DNA of 64,000 bases from Qipengyuania_B thermophila. Its GTDB lineage: Bacteria; Pseudomonadota; Alphaproteobacteria; Sphingomonadales; Sphingomonadaceae. The DNA lies in contig NZ_SDSI01000001.1 in assembly GCF_004153605.1 (NCBI RefSeq), forward strand, positions 124,001-188,000, given 5' to 3'. Within the stretch, counting starts at the first letter, position 1, and every line of letters starts with the position of its first letter. This document shows positions 1-14,235 of this stretch, piece by piece. The notes under the pieces are model-generated. The model saw only the letters and a list, made by a program, of their open reading frames with translations, was not told where the DNA came from and did not search any database. Made by a program: the position numbers and the translations under genes.

Positions 1-223
1 TCGAGCAGCAGCTTGACCACGCCCGGCGCAAGTTCCTGATCGCCGCGAAATTGCGCGCCTTCCGATTGCGTGGCCCAGACCAGCAGCCCACCGACCGGGT
101 GCCTGCGATAGAGCGAGCCGAAAAGCCCGCGCACCTGATCGCCGCCCCAGACATAGCCGCGCTGAAACTCCGGCAGGGCCATGTGGCCATTGTCGATATA
201 GTTCAGGATCGTCGAAATCTGCA

Positions 224-224
<1 letters not shown>
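1..224 (-). CDS. DUF262 (GmrSD/SspE-type) protein, N-terminal part only
   Basis: Only the first 74 codons are inside the window; the gene runs off the left edge. The start ATG (224-222) shares one base with the TGA of the upstream methyltransferase (a TGATG junction), so it is the last gene seen of the defence operon. The visible part has the DUF262 signature: LPEFQRGYVW at about residues 17-26, then RGLFGSLYRRHPVGGLLVW. DUF262 is the N-terminal domain of the modification-dependent GmrSD nucleases and of SspE, often followed by a DUF1524 HNH domain. Whether a nuclease domain follows here cannot be seen. In this operon it could be the effector that responds to phage DNA; that role is inference. 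Confidence 0.8.
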
Positions 225-4338
<4,114 letters not shown>

Positions 4339-4339
<1 letters not shown>

Positions 4340-7128
4340 CAGTTCACCTCCGGCAGCAGGACATAAAGGCCGATGATATCGGCCGGCAGGACGGGACTGA
4401 CCTTGACGGTGGCACCGCCGCCAGCGGCCTCGGTCAGGCGGAGGTGGTCAACCGAAAGCGCCTCACCGCGCTGATGAGCGAACGCCTCAAGAGCGGGCGT
4501 GTAGGAAGCCAAGCGGTCGCGGGCAGCGTCGATCTGCCGGATGCGTGCACTTTCATCGATATTGCTCGAAGCTTCGGCTTCAAGCAGGGCCAGCGCGTCT
4601 TCAGCGCTCAGCGAGACGTCATGGCCAAGCCCCGAGAAGGCCAGCCCGGTGGCTTCTTCCGCTAGCAGGAGACGGTTCATACGGCCGCTGGTCACCAGCT
4701 TGTAGCGCAGGCGCAGCAGCAGCAGCGTTGTCATCTGGCTCACCGCACGGGTCCGCCAGACGCCAGCGCGACCGAGGGCGCGCCCTTCTGCGGCTTCTGG
4801 GTCCAGTGCGCCCTCAGCCAAAGTCTCGGCCAAGACGGCAACTACCGGGTGGACGCGGCCAACATGGGTTACACCGGGAGACGGGTCGTCTTCAAAGCTG
4901 ACCCGCTTCGTGCCATGCAAACCTCGCTGCCCCAACCGCTCACGCATCATCTCGGGCAGGAAGTCGAGGTGAAGCAGCGAATGGCCGAGCAGAGGTTCTA
5001 ACGGGGCCTGGAGGCGCTTTAGCGCCCGCTCCGTGAAGCGGGCCACTTCCTTGGGGCCACCATTGAGCGCCCGCATCTTGCGCCACTCGGGGAGAACTTC
5101 GTCAGGCTTCAATGATCCCTGGGCATAGCGGGCGCGGCTTGCCTTTGCCCCCTCAGCCGTATCGCGCCATTGCCGCTCGAACAGGTCTGCACCCGGGCCG
5201 AAGTCGAAAGTCATCTGGCTTTTCGCGCTGCCGCCACGGTGCAGCAAGACCGCCTGCATCAGAGCTGAGGTCACGCTTTCCTGGTCTTCCGGCATCGGAA
5301 CGCTGACGCCCGTTGCCTTCTGGATTTCTTCGGCCTTTCGCAGGATTACGTTGAGCACAGCTCCGTCGATTGGGCTGTTTTCGCCATACATCATGAGCGA
5401 GCGGACAACGGGCGCCTGTTGTCCGAAACGGTCGACGCGGCCCTCGCGCTGTTGATGCCGGGTCGGGTTCCAGCTCAGGTCGTAGTGGACGATCGTGTCG
5501 AACAGGCTCTGGAGGTTGATACCTTCCGACAAGCAGTCGGTCGCAACGAGGATCCGGTTTTCGAAGGGCTCAAGCGCATCGACCCGGCTGCGTCGTTCAT
5601 CAGGCGGAAGAGTACCCGTGACCACGGCTATGGCTGCCTTCGGGAAGATGGCTCGCAGGGTTTCTCCCAGTGCCTCAGCCGTAGCTATGAAACGGCAGAA
5701 GATGACGGGCTTGGCGCCTTCCTTGAGAATGGGGCGTAGTTCAGCAATGAGCTTCTTGACCTTGGGGTCCTCATCCCGCCTGGCGTCTAGGGATTGGGCC
5801 AGTTCGATGAGGCTGCTAAGTCCCGCTGCCTCCTCCCGGTCTTCGATAGCAGTAGCCGGCTCCACGTCGCTCTCATTGAGAACGCCATCTTCGGCATCGA
5901 ACACGACCGGTTCGATTGCTTCTTCCTCTGCCATGCCACCAAGGCGGTTTCGAAGAGCACTGACCGCTGCGGCAGGGGACGACCCCACACAGCGCATGAG
6001 TGCAAGCGTCCCCCAGAAGGCGAGACGGCGATGCCTCTGATCTGATCCTGCACGCTCAGTAACGTTCAGGCAGTAATCGAGGACTGCCTCCTGGAAGGTG
6101 GCAAAATCACCTGCGAGCGTGAATGGCGATTCCTTGGTCTCATGCCGGGCAAAGGCACGTTTCTCGTCCCAGCCATCTTGGATGTCTGGGCGACGGCGCT
6201 GGATGAAGTGCTGAGCCAACCGGCGGGCATAGCGCTCACGGGCATTGGCATCCCCTGATTCCGGGCCGCCGGCCAGATCAGGATGGACCAGACCCAGCAG
6301 GCGGTCATAAGCCACAATGTCGCCGCTGTGCGGCGTCGCAGTCAGAAGGAGCATGTGTCGGTCGGCATCTGCAGACAGCGTTTGCAGAAGATCGAAGCGC
6401 TGGTGCTTCCCCCTCTCATTACCGACACACGCATGCGCTTCATCGACAATGACGAATTGCGGACACGCCCGGGCAAACTCATCACGCCTACTGTCTGCCT
6501 TGATATAGTCGAGGCTGACGACGGTGTACGGGTAAGCCTCGAACAGACTTTGCGAGGTAGGCAAGCCCCGCTCGAGCCCGCGAGCCCGTGCTGCCGTGAC
6601 GGCCACGGCATCAATATCAAACTTCTCGGTAAGTTCGCTGACCCACTGATCAACGAGATGCGGCGGGCACAGGACGGTGAACCTATCGGTAAGGCCGCGA
6701 TCCAGCCACTCGCGAAGGATCATGCCTGCTTCGATGGTCTTGCCGATACCAACATCGTCAGCAATCAACAGCCGTGCAACGGATTGCTTAAGCGCCATCA
6801 TCAGTGGGACAAGCTGATAGGCACGGGGTTCGACGCCCAAGTGCGCAGCGCTTCGGAATGGTCCAGCGCCGCGACGAAGCGAGAGGCGAAGGGCATCGGC
6901 CAACAAACGGCCCCCGTCCTGCGTGTCGAGACGGTCGGCCGTGGGGGTCGCGAAGCTGGCAGCGCTGACAGGTGTTGCCTCAAGGGCGGGCGCAATCAGC
7001 TGCGCATCATCGTCGGTTCCCGACAGTGGCCGGATGTTGAGCAGTTCCTCGGAGGGCGATGGCAGAACAATCCATTCACGCCCGCGAGCACGGACCATGT
7101 CACCAGGAGAAAATACGACCGCGTTCAT
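4339..7128 (-). CDS. SNF2-family helicase (DrmD-like)
   Basis: The 929-residue protein has a complete SNF2/RapA-type ATPase. The Walker A motif DVGIGKT is at 125-131, the DEAH box at 229-232, motif III TATPHSG at 263-269, and motif VI QQREGRVDRFGQ at 559-570. The C-terminal third has no recognised domain. Class 1 DISARM carries such a protein (DrmD) next to the DrmMI methylase, and the order drmD then methylase is the same here. The ATG overlaps the stop of the upstream helicase in ATGA, and the stop shares a base with the methylase start. It probably translocates on DNA for the defence complex. Confidence 0.9.
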
Positions 7129-10100
7129 CGGGAAACTCCAAGTGCAATAAGTAGTTCGGCTGGCGCGTGCTCAGCCGGACGATCAGGCAGATCGATTATG
7201 TCGAGGATACCGAGAGCAGCGGCCTCGTTGACGAGTTCAGGTGATGCCCCGCCAGGCACAGCGAGTACCCCTTTGGCTGGCCAGAACAGGGGCAGTTGTA
7301 TCCCCGCCATGCTGAGCCCTGACGGGGTAGGAAGCCCCCACTGCCGAACAGCCTTACCCCAAGGGTCGCCTGCACTGGCGGTTTCGGCCTCGCTTTCGTT
7401 TGCGGTTGTCAGCTCGCAAAGCAGGCTGATCACGTTGTCGTTTCGGCGGTCGATCAGTTCATGATCGGGCTGATTGAAATAGGACAAGATGCAGCGATAG
7501 CACCCCGCGACGCAGGCATCTTCAGTCTCAATCATGTCACCAGGCTCGAGTGGCTCCTTGTAGTGCATGAGCTTGAGGCTCTCGCGCGCCACTTCGGCTA
7601 CCTTGGCGGGATCGGCAACCAGTCGGTTGAGAACGCCCGCGCCACCTTCAGTCGCTTCATAAAGCAGAATGGTGTGACGAATGTCCCGGGTCGGCAGAGG
7701 CTCGCCAAGGATTTCTCCCTCTTCCAGTTCGAAGACTAACTGGATGCCGCGAATAAACGCATGCTGGAAGGTCGCCATGTCCTCGGTGCTCAATGAGACC
7801 TTGGGCTGCAGCAGGAGGGCATTTTTATGGTCTTCGACCATCGGCACGATGCGCTGCGGCTTTGCCTGGGTGGGATCACCCATGCCATCGTCATCATCGC
7901 CGGTTTCTGGATCTTTGAGCCATCGCCCGGAATTAAGGTCTATGAAGAAGCCACAGATGGACTTCGACTTGCGCCGCCTGAGCCCCTTGTTGATCCGGGA
8001 GAGCTTGGTCGCTGCACCATAGTCGAGCCTGAGCAGCTCCGTGTCGTCGGCGCATAGGGTCGTTGATCGAATGTCCGGCGAGCCGTTGTGGACGGGCCAC
8101 TGGAACACGGTCTGGATCTCAAACCCGCGCCGCTGACGATCCTCGTCATTCGCAGTGATCCGCTCTGAGGGCGCAGTTTCGACATTGTCGATACGGAAAA
8201 CTGTGTCGAGGCGCTCGGCACCGCCCAAAGGCGCGGCACAGGCGTGGCAACGTTCTTGGAGTTCATCGGTGTGAGCAGCCCCACATTCAGGGCAAAGAAT
8301 CAGGGTCGTGGTAGATAGCTGACCATTATCCAACCGACCTTCCGCGGGTAGCTTGGCCTTGGTCACCCGGAACGCGCGGCCCTCATGATAAATCATGCTG
8401 TTGGGGCCGAATTCAGCGATCGCAAGGAAGCGGGGGCGCTGGAGTACAGCGCTCTTCGACGCCGGGATAAAGGCGTAGAGCGGCAAGCGCGGGAAGTTAT
8501 AACCTGGCAGGAACCCCTCAGTGGCCAGGTAGCGATAGGTGTAAAAATCGGAACTGTTCGAAGCTTTGCCGCACTCGAGAATCTCGAGTTCTCTGGATGC
8601 GTTTCGATACCGAGAAGCAGCTGCGGTGCGTTCACCGGCTTTTAGCCCGATCTTGTTCTGAATTGCGTGCGCCTGTTCCTGCTCGTGACGGGCACTGTTG
8701 TGCAGGTTCCTCCAGCGATCGAATGCCTGACTGAACTCCAAGAATGCGTTTTTGTCAGTCTGCTCGACAAAGGCTTCCACGTCTTCCAGCCAAGGCGCAT
8801 CGCGCAGCTCCACCGCTGATAGCATAGAGTTGATCAACTGACGCATGATGGGCTTCGCAGCACCAGATGCGGCCAACTGCTTCAATCCCTCTGCGATTTC
8901 GGCAGCAATCGGCATGTTGTCGCCGCCCATGTCGAGATTTTCAGGGATGGAAGAATTGAGCGGTACTGATGCAGCCGCAAGCCACTCAGCGTGCAAGTGG
9001 CTCTTCAACAGATCCTGATTGGCCAAGTCCAAAGCCGGGGGTCGAACCGCACCAGCAACCAGTGCGGGCTGGTCAGCAAAGTAGTACTGGTCATGCGGGG
9101 ATTGTGCCGCACAGTAGACAACCACCAGAGCGGCCTGACCGCTTCGACCTGCGCGGCCTGAACGCTGCGCATAGTTGGCCGGAGTTGGTGGGACGTTCCG
9201 AAGGTAGACCGCATTGAGGGCGCTGATGTCCACGCCCAATTCCATGGTCGGCGAGCAGAACAGTGCCGGCAGAAAGCTGTCAGGTTCACTTTGTTCGCGC
9301 ATTTGATCGAGGTTTGCCTTGATGCGTTCCTGATCTGCCTGCTCAAAGCGGAAACGGTCCTCGCGCCAGGCGCGAACGTCCTGATCGACCTGCGCAGTGT
9401 GTTCGCGGGCTTCAAAGCTATAAGGGAGCTCACCCTCGTGGCCGAGCATATCGGCGACCTGCTCGTACAGCTCCCGGAAAAACAGGTTCTGGCGTTTCTT
9501 GTCGCGACGTTCTTCGGCAGGTAGCAAGCGAATTGCCGTCGGCGCCATGCGCCATGCCGGGGCTTCGTACCCGACGTTGACCCTGCGGACGAACTGATGC
9601 GCTTCGGCTGCCTTGAGCAGGGTTTCGATCAGCTCATCATATTCCTTGGCCGGGACTTGCTGGTTGTCCCAGAGCGAGGCTTGTCGAAGGGCTTTCCCCA
9701 GCTTGCTCTGTCGGCCAGCCCTCAGGATCAGTACCGCTTCCGATGCCCTGATGGTGTTGTTCCGAGGCGGGTTGATCATCAGGAAGCCACACTCGCGCAG
9801 CGTGTTTTCTTCCTCACGATCGATCGCCCAAGGCAGCCGGAGCCTATTGCGCGACACTTCGGCAGCCTGCCGAACTTTGCCGCGGTCTAGCGCGTCAGTC
9901 GCGACTGCCAGTCCTTGGCGCATGTGATCGAATAGGATCTCATAAAGCTTGCGTCGCTGATCAGGAGAGGCTTGGGCAAGCCGTTCGTTACCCACGAACT
10001 CCTCGTCATCCTGCACGAGGTCATCCAGCCCCGGAAACTGGGCAGCGATCAGGCCCACCTCTTCAAGGTTGGGGTTAGTATAACGCCAACCACGCCGGAG

Positions 10101-12281
10101 GTCCGCCCACAGGCGGTGAGCCAGAATGTCTGATAGGGTTTCCTGGGCCTCCTGCCGGTTCTGGTAACCCTTGGCATTGGGATCGAGCATCCATTCCCCA
10201 AGGCGTTCTTTTTCGTCGAGGTCGAATCCCAGGGCCTGCCGCACCGCCTCGCCAAACTTGTCCGGTTTCAGTCCCTGAGACCCAGCAGCTCTGACGGCAC
10301 GCAGGATCGCGCCACGCAGAAGCGTGACGAAAATGAAGTCGTTGAAGTGGCCGGCCTGCAAAGCCGCATCCTGACGGTTGTCCGTGAACCCCAGCAGCTT
10401 GCGGGTATGCGGATCGAGGGATTCATCCTTTTCCATCCAGGCAAGGATCGTCGAAACAATTAGTGTGGTCGCTGAACTGCGACCTTCAGCCGACAGTCCT
10501 GCCAGCTTATTGATCTCTCGGGCACCGGAGGCAGGTTGATGACCGCATTCAGGGCAGAAGCGATACTTGCCCGCAAAAAACCATGCGGGAACCCCGTCGT
10601 CTCCGAAACTGCCATCAGGGCGCACCATAACCAGGCGCCCTTCATGCTTGCCCCGATGTGACGCCTTCAGGCGCTCTTGGCCGTTCGCTGCGACTTCCAG
10701 CCATTCATCCGGATAGTCATTGACGTCCCCTGAGAACCGAAAGGCCTGATTGACGGCAGGCACCAGATAGCCGGTCTCAGTGCCGTCGGGCTCTGCTTCA
10801 TCGCGGGCTGGTTCATCGATTGGCCGGGCGATAACCCGATGTGCTCCATCAGCGAAGGTGACCGAGACGCTGTGATGTTCTTGCCCGCACTCGCGGCAGA
10901 AGAAGAGTGGGTATAGGCGGGCGCTCTCATCCTCGGGGTGATACTTCTGCCCTTCCAGGCTGACCCTGCGTTTGTCTGCGGGCTCCAGCGTCGCATAGGC
11001 TTGGCCAGCGCCCGAAATGAAGCGGTGCAGCTTGAAGGCAAGAAACGCCCGCGATGAGTTGCCACCGCGCTGATCTTCCCTCTTGCCCATCATCGCCAAC
11101 ATATCGGCGATGGCCCGCGCGCAATCGGTCTGGGTCAGCCCTGTCTGCTCTGCCAGTTTCGCCGCTGCATCAGGAAGCGTCATCGGCTTGCGTCGACGGA
11201 GCTTCTCGCCGTCCTCAAGGCCGATCTGCGTCTCAATCCAGCAGGCAAGCGGATGAACGTGTAACTCCGCATCTGACAAAGCTGGAGCCAGCGGTTGCAG
11301 GACCGCTTGGCGCAACGGCTCACCTAGTGTTTCAGCCTTGATCGCATGGGAGGTCGCCCGGTCGAGCGCCTCATCTATGATACTGCCAGACGAAATTGGC
11401 TGCCCAAACAGCTTGGTCGCGACCTCTGCCACCGCTGCGGCGCGTTCCTGCTCATCTGGCGAGCTGGACATAGTTGCCGAAGTTCCGATGCAGATCAGGT
11501 CCTTGGACGGCGTTAAGCGCTGCTTGACCCGCCGCACTAGCATGGCGACATCCGCACCTTGTCGCCCTCGGTAGGTGTGCAATTCGTCGAGGACCAGAAA
11601 GTCCAAGCCCTGAGCGTTCTCGATCACGGCACGATCGAGTTTCTCCTGCCGGGTCATCAGGAGTTCGAGCATCATGAAGTTTGTCAGCAAAATATCCGGC
11701 TTGTCCCTGGAGATCTGCTGACGCTCAATTTCGGACTCTTGCCCTGTGTAGCGGGCAACGGTCGGGCGCAGATGCGGGGGCAGTCCCGCATCGTCGACGA
11801 ACTTCTTGATTTCCCCCAGCTGCGAGTTCGCCAGCGCGTTCATCGGGTAAATAATAATCGCCCTGGTGCGAGGCGCTTCACCCGCCTTCTTGGCCCGGAT
11901 GATGGCGTCCACAATCGGCACAAAGAAGCAGAGTGACTTGCCCGAGCCGGTGCCTGTCGTGACCACGAAACTCTCGCGATTTCTCGCTTTGGCTACGGCG
12001 CGTTCCTGGTGTCGGTGAAGGCGGATCGGATTTCGCTCAGGGCCGACGGCAAAGACTGATGCAATTTCTGGCGCAACATCGCCTGATGCGACAAGCTCAT
12101 CGATCGATTGCCCAGGCAGGAAGCGGGGGTTGATGGTTATGAGAGGGGCCGGCCAGAATTTGCCCTGCTTGTAAATGTCGCGAATCTGGTGATCGATCTC
12201 CGGAGCACGGATCGAAGAGAATGAGCGGGCAAAAGAGGCGTAACGGTCAACAAGGGCCTTATCGAGGTCGAAAATGTTCAT
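7125..12281 (-). CDS. Giant DEAD-box helicase with C-terminal DUF1998/zinc region (DrmA-DrmB-like in one chain)
   Basis: The protein is 1718 residues. It has Walker A GTGSGKS at 110-116, a DELH box at 232-235 followed by TYRGRQGADVA, and motif VI RSGRAGRSG near 1035-1045, giving an SF2 helicase with an unusually long insert between the two RecA-like domains. Three CxxC zinc-ribbon-like elements lie near 460, 574 and 1327-1350. The C-terminus has a DUF1998-type segment (LLYEATEGGAGVLNRLV) and the cysteine cluster CVAGCYRCILSYFNQPDH near 1590-1605, as in MrfA. In DISARM the helicase DrmA and the DUF1998 protein DrmB are separate genes; here both features are in one polypeptide. DruE of Druantia is also a giant DUF1998 helicase and is the main alternative relative. 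The start overlaps the regulator stop in ATGA. Confidence 0.88.
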   Translation of the reverse strand: MNIFDLDKALVDRYASFARSFSSIRAPEIDHQIRDIYKQGKFWPAPLITINPRFLPGQSIDELVASGDVAPEIASVFAVGPERNPIRLHRHQERAVAKARNRESFVVTTGTGSGKSLCFFVPIVDAIIRAKKAGEAPRTRAIIIYPMNALANSQLGEIKKFVDDAGLPPHLRPTVARYTGQESEIERQQISRDKPDILLTNFMMLELLMTRQEKLDRAVIENAQGLDFLVLDELHTYRGRQGADVAMLVRRVKQRLTPSKDLICIGTSATMSSSPDEQERAAAVAEVATKLFGQPISSGSIIDEALDRATSHAIKAETLGEPLRQAVLQPLAPALSDAELHVHPLACWIETQIGLEDGEKLRRRKPMTLPDAAAKLAEQTGLTQTDCARAIADMLAMMGKREDQRGGNSSRAFLAFKLHRFISGAGQAYATLEPADKRRVSLEGQKYHPEDESARLYPLFFCRECGQEHHSVSVTFADGAHRVIARPIDEPARDEAEPDGTETGYLVPAVNQAFRFSGDVNDYPDEWLEVAANGQERLKASHRGKHEGRLVMVRPDGSFGDDGVPAWFFAGKYRFCPECGHQPASGAREINKLAGLSAEGRSSATTLIVSTILAWMEKDESLDPHTRKLLGFTDNRQDAALQAGHFNDFIFVTLLRGAILRAVRAAGSQGLKPDKFGEAVRQALGFDLDEKERLGEWMLDPNAKGYQNRQEAQETLSDILAHRLWADLRRGWRYTNPNLEEVGLIAAQFPGLDDLVQDDEEFVGNERLAQASPDQRRKLYEILFDHMRQGLAVATDALDRGKVRQAAEVSRNRLRLPWAIDREEENTLRECGFLMINPPRNNTIRASEAVLILRAGRQSKLGKALRQASLWDNQQVPAKEYDELIETLLKAAEAHQFVRRVNVGYEAPAWRMAPTAIRLLPAEERRDKKRQNLFFRELYEQVADMLGHEGELPYSFEAREHTAQVDQDVRAWREDRFRFEQADQERIKANLDQMREQSEPDSFLPALFCSPTMELGVDISALNAVYLRNVPPTPANYAQRSGRAGRSGQAALVVVYCAAQSPHDQYYFADQPALVAGAVRPPALDLANQDLLKSHLHAEWLAAASVPLNSSIPENLDMGGDNMPIAAEIAEGLKQLAASGAAKPIMRQLINSMLSAVELRDAPWLEDVEAFVEQTDKNAFLEFSQAFDRWRNLHNSARHEQEQAHAIQNKIGLKAGERTAAASRYRNASRELEILECGKASNSSDFYTYRYLATEGFLPGYNFPRLPLYAFIPASKSAVLQRPRFLAIAEFGPNSMIYHEGRAFRVTKAKLPAEGRLDNGQLSTTTLILCPECGAAHTDELQERCHACAAPLGGAERLDTVFRIDNVETAPSERITANDEDRQRRGFEIQTVFQWPVHNGSPDIRSTTLCADDTELLRLDYGAATKLSRINKGLRRRKSKSICGFFIDLNSGRWLKDPETGDDDDGMGDPTQAKPQRIVPMVEDHKNALLLQPKVSLSTEDMATFQHAFIRGIQLVFELEEGEILGEPLPTRDIRHTILLYEATEGGAGVLNRLVADPAKVAEVARESLKLMHYKEPLEPGDMIETEDACVAGCYRCILSYFNQPDHELIDRRNDNVISLLCELTTANESEAETASAGDPWGKAVRQWGLPTPSGLSMAGIQLPLFWPAKGVLAVPGGASPELVNEAAALGILDIIDLPDRPAEHAPAELLIALGVSR

Positions 12282-13138
12282 GCCGATGCCCCCGGAACGT
12301 CATTGGTATTGAGTAAAATGATCTGCTGATCTTGCGGCTTACGTGCAGCGGGATCCGTATCAAGCCCGAGCCTCTTTAATGCGTAGTAAAGCAAGGCTCG
12401 GCGGACAGGGGTAACAACCCGACCATTTTGCATCCCGTAGTCGAATTCAATCACTCGCTTCTGATTTTGGCTGAGAGCTGGATGCGGGCCGATCTCAAGC
12501 TGAACGATTTCGTCCCAATCAGCATCAGCCGCCGTTTGCATTTGAGTGGACCGTGACTGACGGGTCTCGATAATCCGCGAAATGACGAAGTCACGGTACT
12601 CCCCGCTCTTCTCGCAGTATGATCGTGCGTGCCAACGGAAGCCATCAAATGCCAACGCATGCGGCGCAATCCAGCGCCACTCGGGATCGGGGGACGACAT
12701 CGACTGATATCGGACCTCAACAGCTTCACGCCGCCGAATAGCGATTACTATCGAACGTAGTACGGCTGGATCGATACCCCGGGCAGGCGCGGGTGTAGCA
12801 TCGAAAGCCGGCAGGTTGCCGATCCATGCATCTTCAGGAGCGACAATCCCTTCAGCAACAGAACGTACCTGAGCGAGATATTGGGTGGCGTCAGGTTTCA
12901 TGAAGTGGGGGCTGAAAGCTGGTGAACGGACATAGGTCTTGCCGCTCTTGTCGTAGACCATGTTGTCGGGCGCGAGCGCTATGTAGCGGTTGAGGTCGCC
13001 CGATGCCTGGTTCAGCGAGACACCGAATGTGTCCATTAGATCGGCTCTATTGACGTGACCTTCCCAGAAGAGGCGGAACTCGATGAACTGGAGCTTTTGC
13101 TCCACGCTCCATCGTAGACTTGGTTTGCCTTCCCACAT
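12278..13138 (-). CDS. WYL-domain transcriptional regulator (BrxR/CapW-like)
   Basis: From the ATG at 13138 the protein is 286 residues. It has an N-terminal winged helix (about 8-70), a WYL domain (about 120-190, with VEVRYQSMSS and FRWHARSYCEK) and a C-terminal WCX-like extension. This is the architecture of BrxR/CapW repressors that control BREX, CBASS and other defence operons. Two upstream in-frame starts exist (13168 and 13267), but only the chosen ATG has a good ribosome site (GAGGG, five bases upstream) and it gives the family length. As first gene of the operon it probably represses the whole unit; the inverted repeat at 13207-13250 is a candidate operator. Confidence 0.85.
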   Translation of the reverse strand: MWEGKPSLRWSVEQKLQFIEFRLFWEGHVNRADLMDTFGVSLNQASGDLNRYIALAPDNMVYDKSGKTYVRSPAFSPHFMKPDATQYLAQVRSVAEGIVAPEDAWIGNLPAFDATPAPARGIDPAVLRSIVIAIRRREAVEVRYQSMSSPDPEWRWIAPHALAFDGFRWHARSYCEKSGEYRDFVISRIIETRQSRSTQMQTAADADWDEIVQLEIGPHPALSQNQKRVIEFDYGMQNGRVVTPVRRALLYYALKRLGLDTDPAARKPQDQQIILLNTNDVPGASA

Positions 13139-13445
13139 GGCCGCCCTCAAATCAGATTCCAAACCCATCCAATTAGTGGGCCTATTGAGGTGTAAGCGAG
13201 CATGTGTCGTTCGGGCAAGGAAAAGAGTCGGGGGTCGTGCCCGCGAACGATGTTTAACCGATCTCAAATGGGATTCGAACTCAAAGTCGTGATATAATAA
13301 TCAATGGGTTACAGCCCAGAGAAGGTCGGAACCCGGCTCCGTTCCCACCGGCATCCGTCTGCAACCCGCATGCTTGCTGACGAGGTCGCGCAACCAATGG
13401 CGCGCTCGGCTGTTGTGGTGATGACACTCACCAGGACGATTTCGC
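13139..13445. other. Intergenic boundary between defence operon and host-like genes
   Basis: No gene is seen in this 307-base stretch. It contains the inverted repeat at 13207-13250, an AT-rich patch (TATAATAAT near 13293) that stands out in this high-GC sequence and could hold a promoter, and GGATTCGAAC at 13271-13280, which resembles a tRNA T-loop but has no complementary stem. Composition changes across it, from the lower-GC defence genes to the very high-GC flagellar region, so one end of an acquired island probably lies here. Confidence 0.5.
13207..13250. promoter_or_regulatory. Imperfect inverted repeat, candidate operator of the defence operon
   Basis: The arms are TCGTTCGGGC (13207-13216) and GCCCGCGAACGA (13239-13250). 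They are complementary apart from a two-base insertion, with 22 bases between them. The repeat lies 68 bases upstream of the WYL regulator start. BrxR-type regulators bind inverted repeats in front of their own gene, so autoregulation is plausible, but the site is inferred from position only. Confidence 0.35.
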
Positions 13446-13601
13446 ATGGCCACCTTGCCCCCTGATCCCTACGCCCCGGACCCGGTCCGTCAGCCCGACG
13501 GCACGCCCGAGCCGACGCCGCAGCCGCCGACACTGCCGGGACCGGAGAACCCGCCGGCCCCCTCGGCAGGCTCGCCTGCGCATGCGCGAGCGGGCGGCTG
13601 A
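13446..13601 (+). CDS. Small proline-rich hypothetical protein
   Basis: This 51-residue ORF starts at ATG 13446, with AGGA nine bases upstream, and ends at 13601, about 30 bases before the Dps gene. It is rich in Pro, Asp and Glu (for example PEPTPQPPTLPGPENPPAP) and has no hydrophobic segment, so it would be disordered. I recognise no family. The ribosome site and closeness to dps suggest a two-gene unit, but an ORF this short in high-GC DNA may be chance. Confidence 0.4.
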   Translation: MATLPPDPYAPDPVRQPDGTPEPTPQPPTLPGPENPPAPSAGSPAHARAGG

Positions 13602-13632
13602 CACCGTTTGCAGACCACAACCCCATCAGGAG

Positions 13633-14163
13633 ATGACCTTGACCGACCACCATGCCACCACTACCGACAACGAACGCGTCGAGAGCGACGGGCACACGCT
13701 GCACACCAGCGTCGAACCGGATGTCCGCGACAAGGTCGCCGATGCGCTCTGCAAGGCGACCGCCGACAGCTACACCCTGTATGCCAAGACCCTTGGCGTG
13801 CACTGGAACGTCCAGGGCCCCGGCTTTCACGGCCTTCATGTGATGACCGAGGAACAGTACGAGGAGCTGCACGAGGCGGCCGACGCCATTGCCGAGCGTA
13901 TCCGCGCGCTGGGCAAGCTCGCGCCGACCGGCAACGAGGCGTTCCGCCAGCTGACGGTCATCGACAACGACGCGCCGCACAAGCCGACGCGCGACATGAT
14001 CGCCGAACTCGTCGAGGACAACGAGAAGGTCGCGCGCCGCATGAGCGAGTTCGCGCGGCTTGCGGATGAGGCAGGCGATCTGTTCACCCACGACATGCTG
14101 GTCGCGCGGATCGGACAGCACGAGCAGAACGCCTGGATGCTGCGCGCGAGCCTCGCGGACTGA
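13633..14163 (+). CDS. dps: Dps/ferritin-like DNA protection protein
   Basis: This 176-residue ferritin-like protein carries the Dps ferroxidase signature HWNVQGPGFHGLH (about residues 57-69) followed by EELHEAADAIAERIRALG. Dps proteins form 12-subunit shells that oxidise and store iron with peroxide and protect DNA in stress. Start choice is uncertain: AGGAG (13628-13632) abuts the ATG at 13633, too close to serve it, whereas a TTG at 13639 is six bases from the same site and may be the real start. An ATG at 13582 has no ribosome site. The gene converges on motB and a hairpin separates them. Confidence 0.9.
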   Translation: MTLTDHHATTTDNERVESDGHTLHTSVEPDVRDKVADALCKATADSYTLYAKTLGVHWNVQGPGFHGLHVMTEEQYEELHEAADAIAERIRALGKLAPTGNEAFRQLTVIDNDAPHKPTRDMIAELVEDNEKVARRMSEFARLADEAGDLFTHDMLVARIGQHEQNAWMLRASLAD

Positions 14164-14171
14164 CTTCAACC

Positions 14172-14225
14172 CGTGCACCCGGGCCGGCGGCACGCCTGCC
14201 GACCCTGCGGCGCGCCGGGTGCACG
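14172..14225. terminator. Hairpin between convergent dps and motB
   Basis: A perfect 11-base stem, CGTGCACCCGG (14172-14182) with CCGGGTGCACG (14215-14225), encloses a 32-base GC-rich loop. It lies in the 72 bases between the stop codons of dps and motB. No T-run follows on either strand, so it may act as a bidirectional barrier or RNA-stabilising hairpin and not as a classic terminator. Confidence 0.55.
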
Positions 14226-14235
14226 CGGTGATGCT

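Noticed and set aside
13261..13310. tRNA-like T-loop string GGATTCGAAC
   Set aside because: The flanking bases cannot form a T-stem, and no acceptor, D or anticodon arm can be drawn on either strand.
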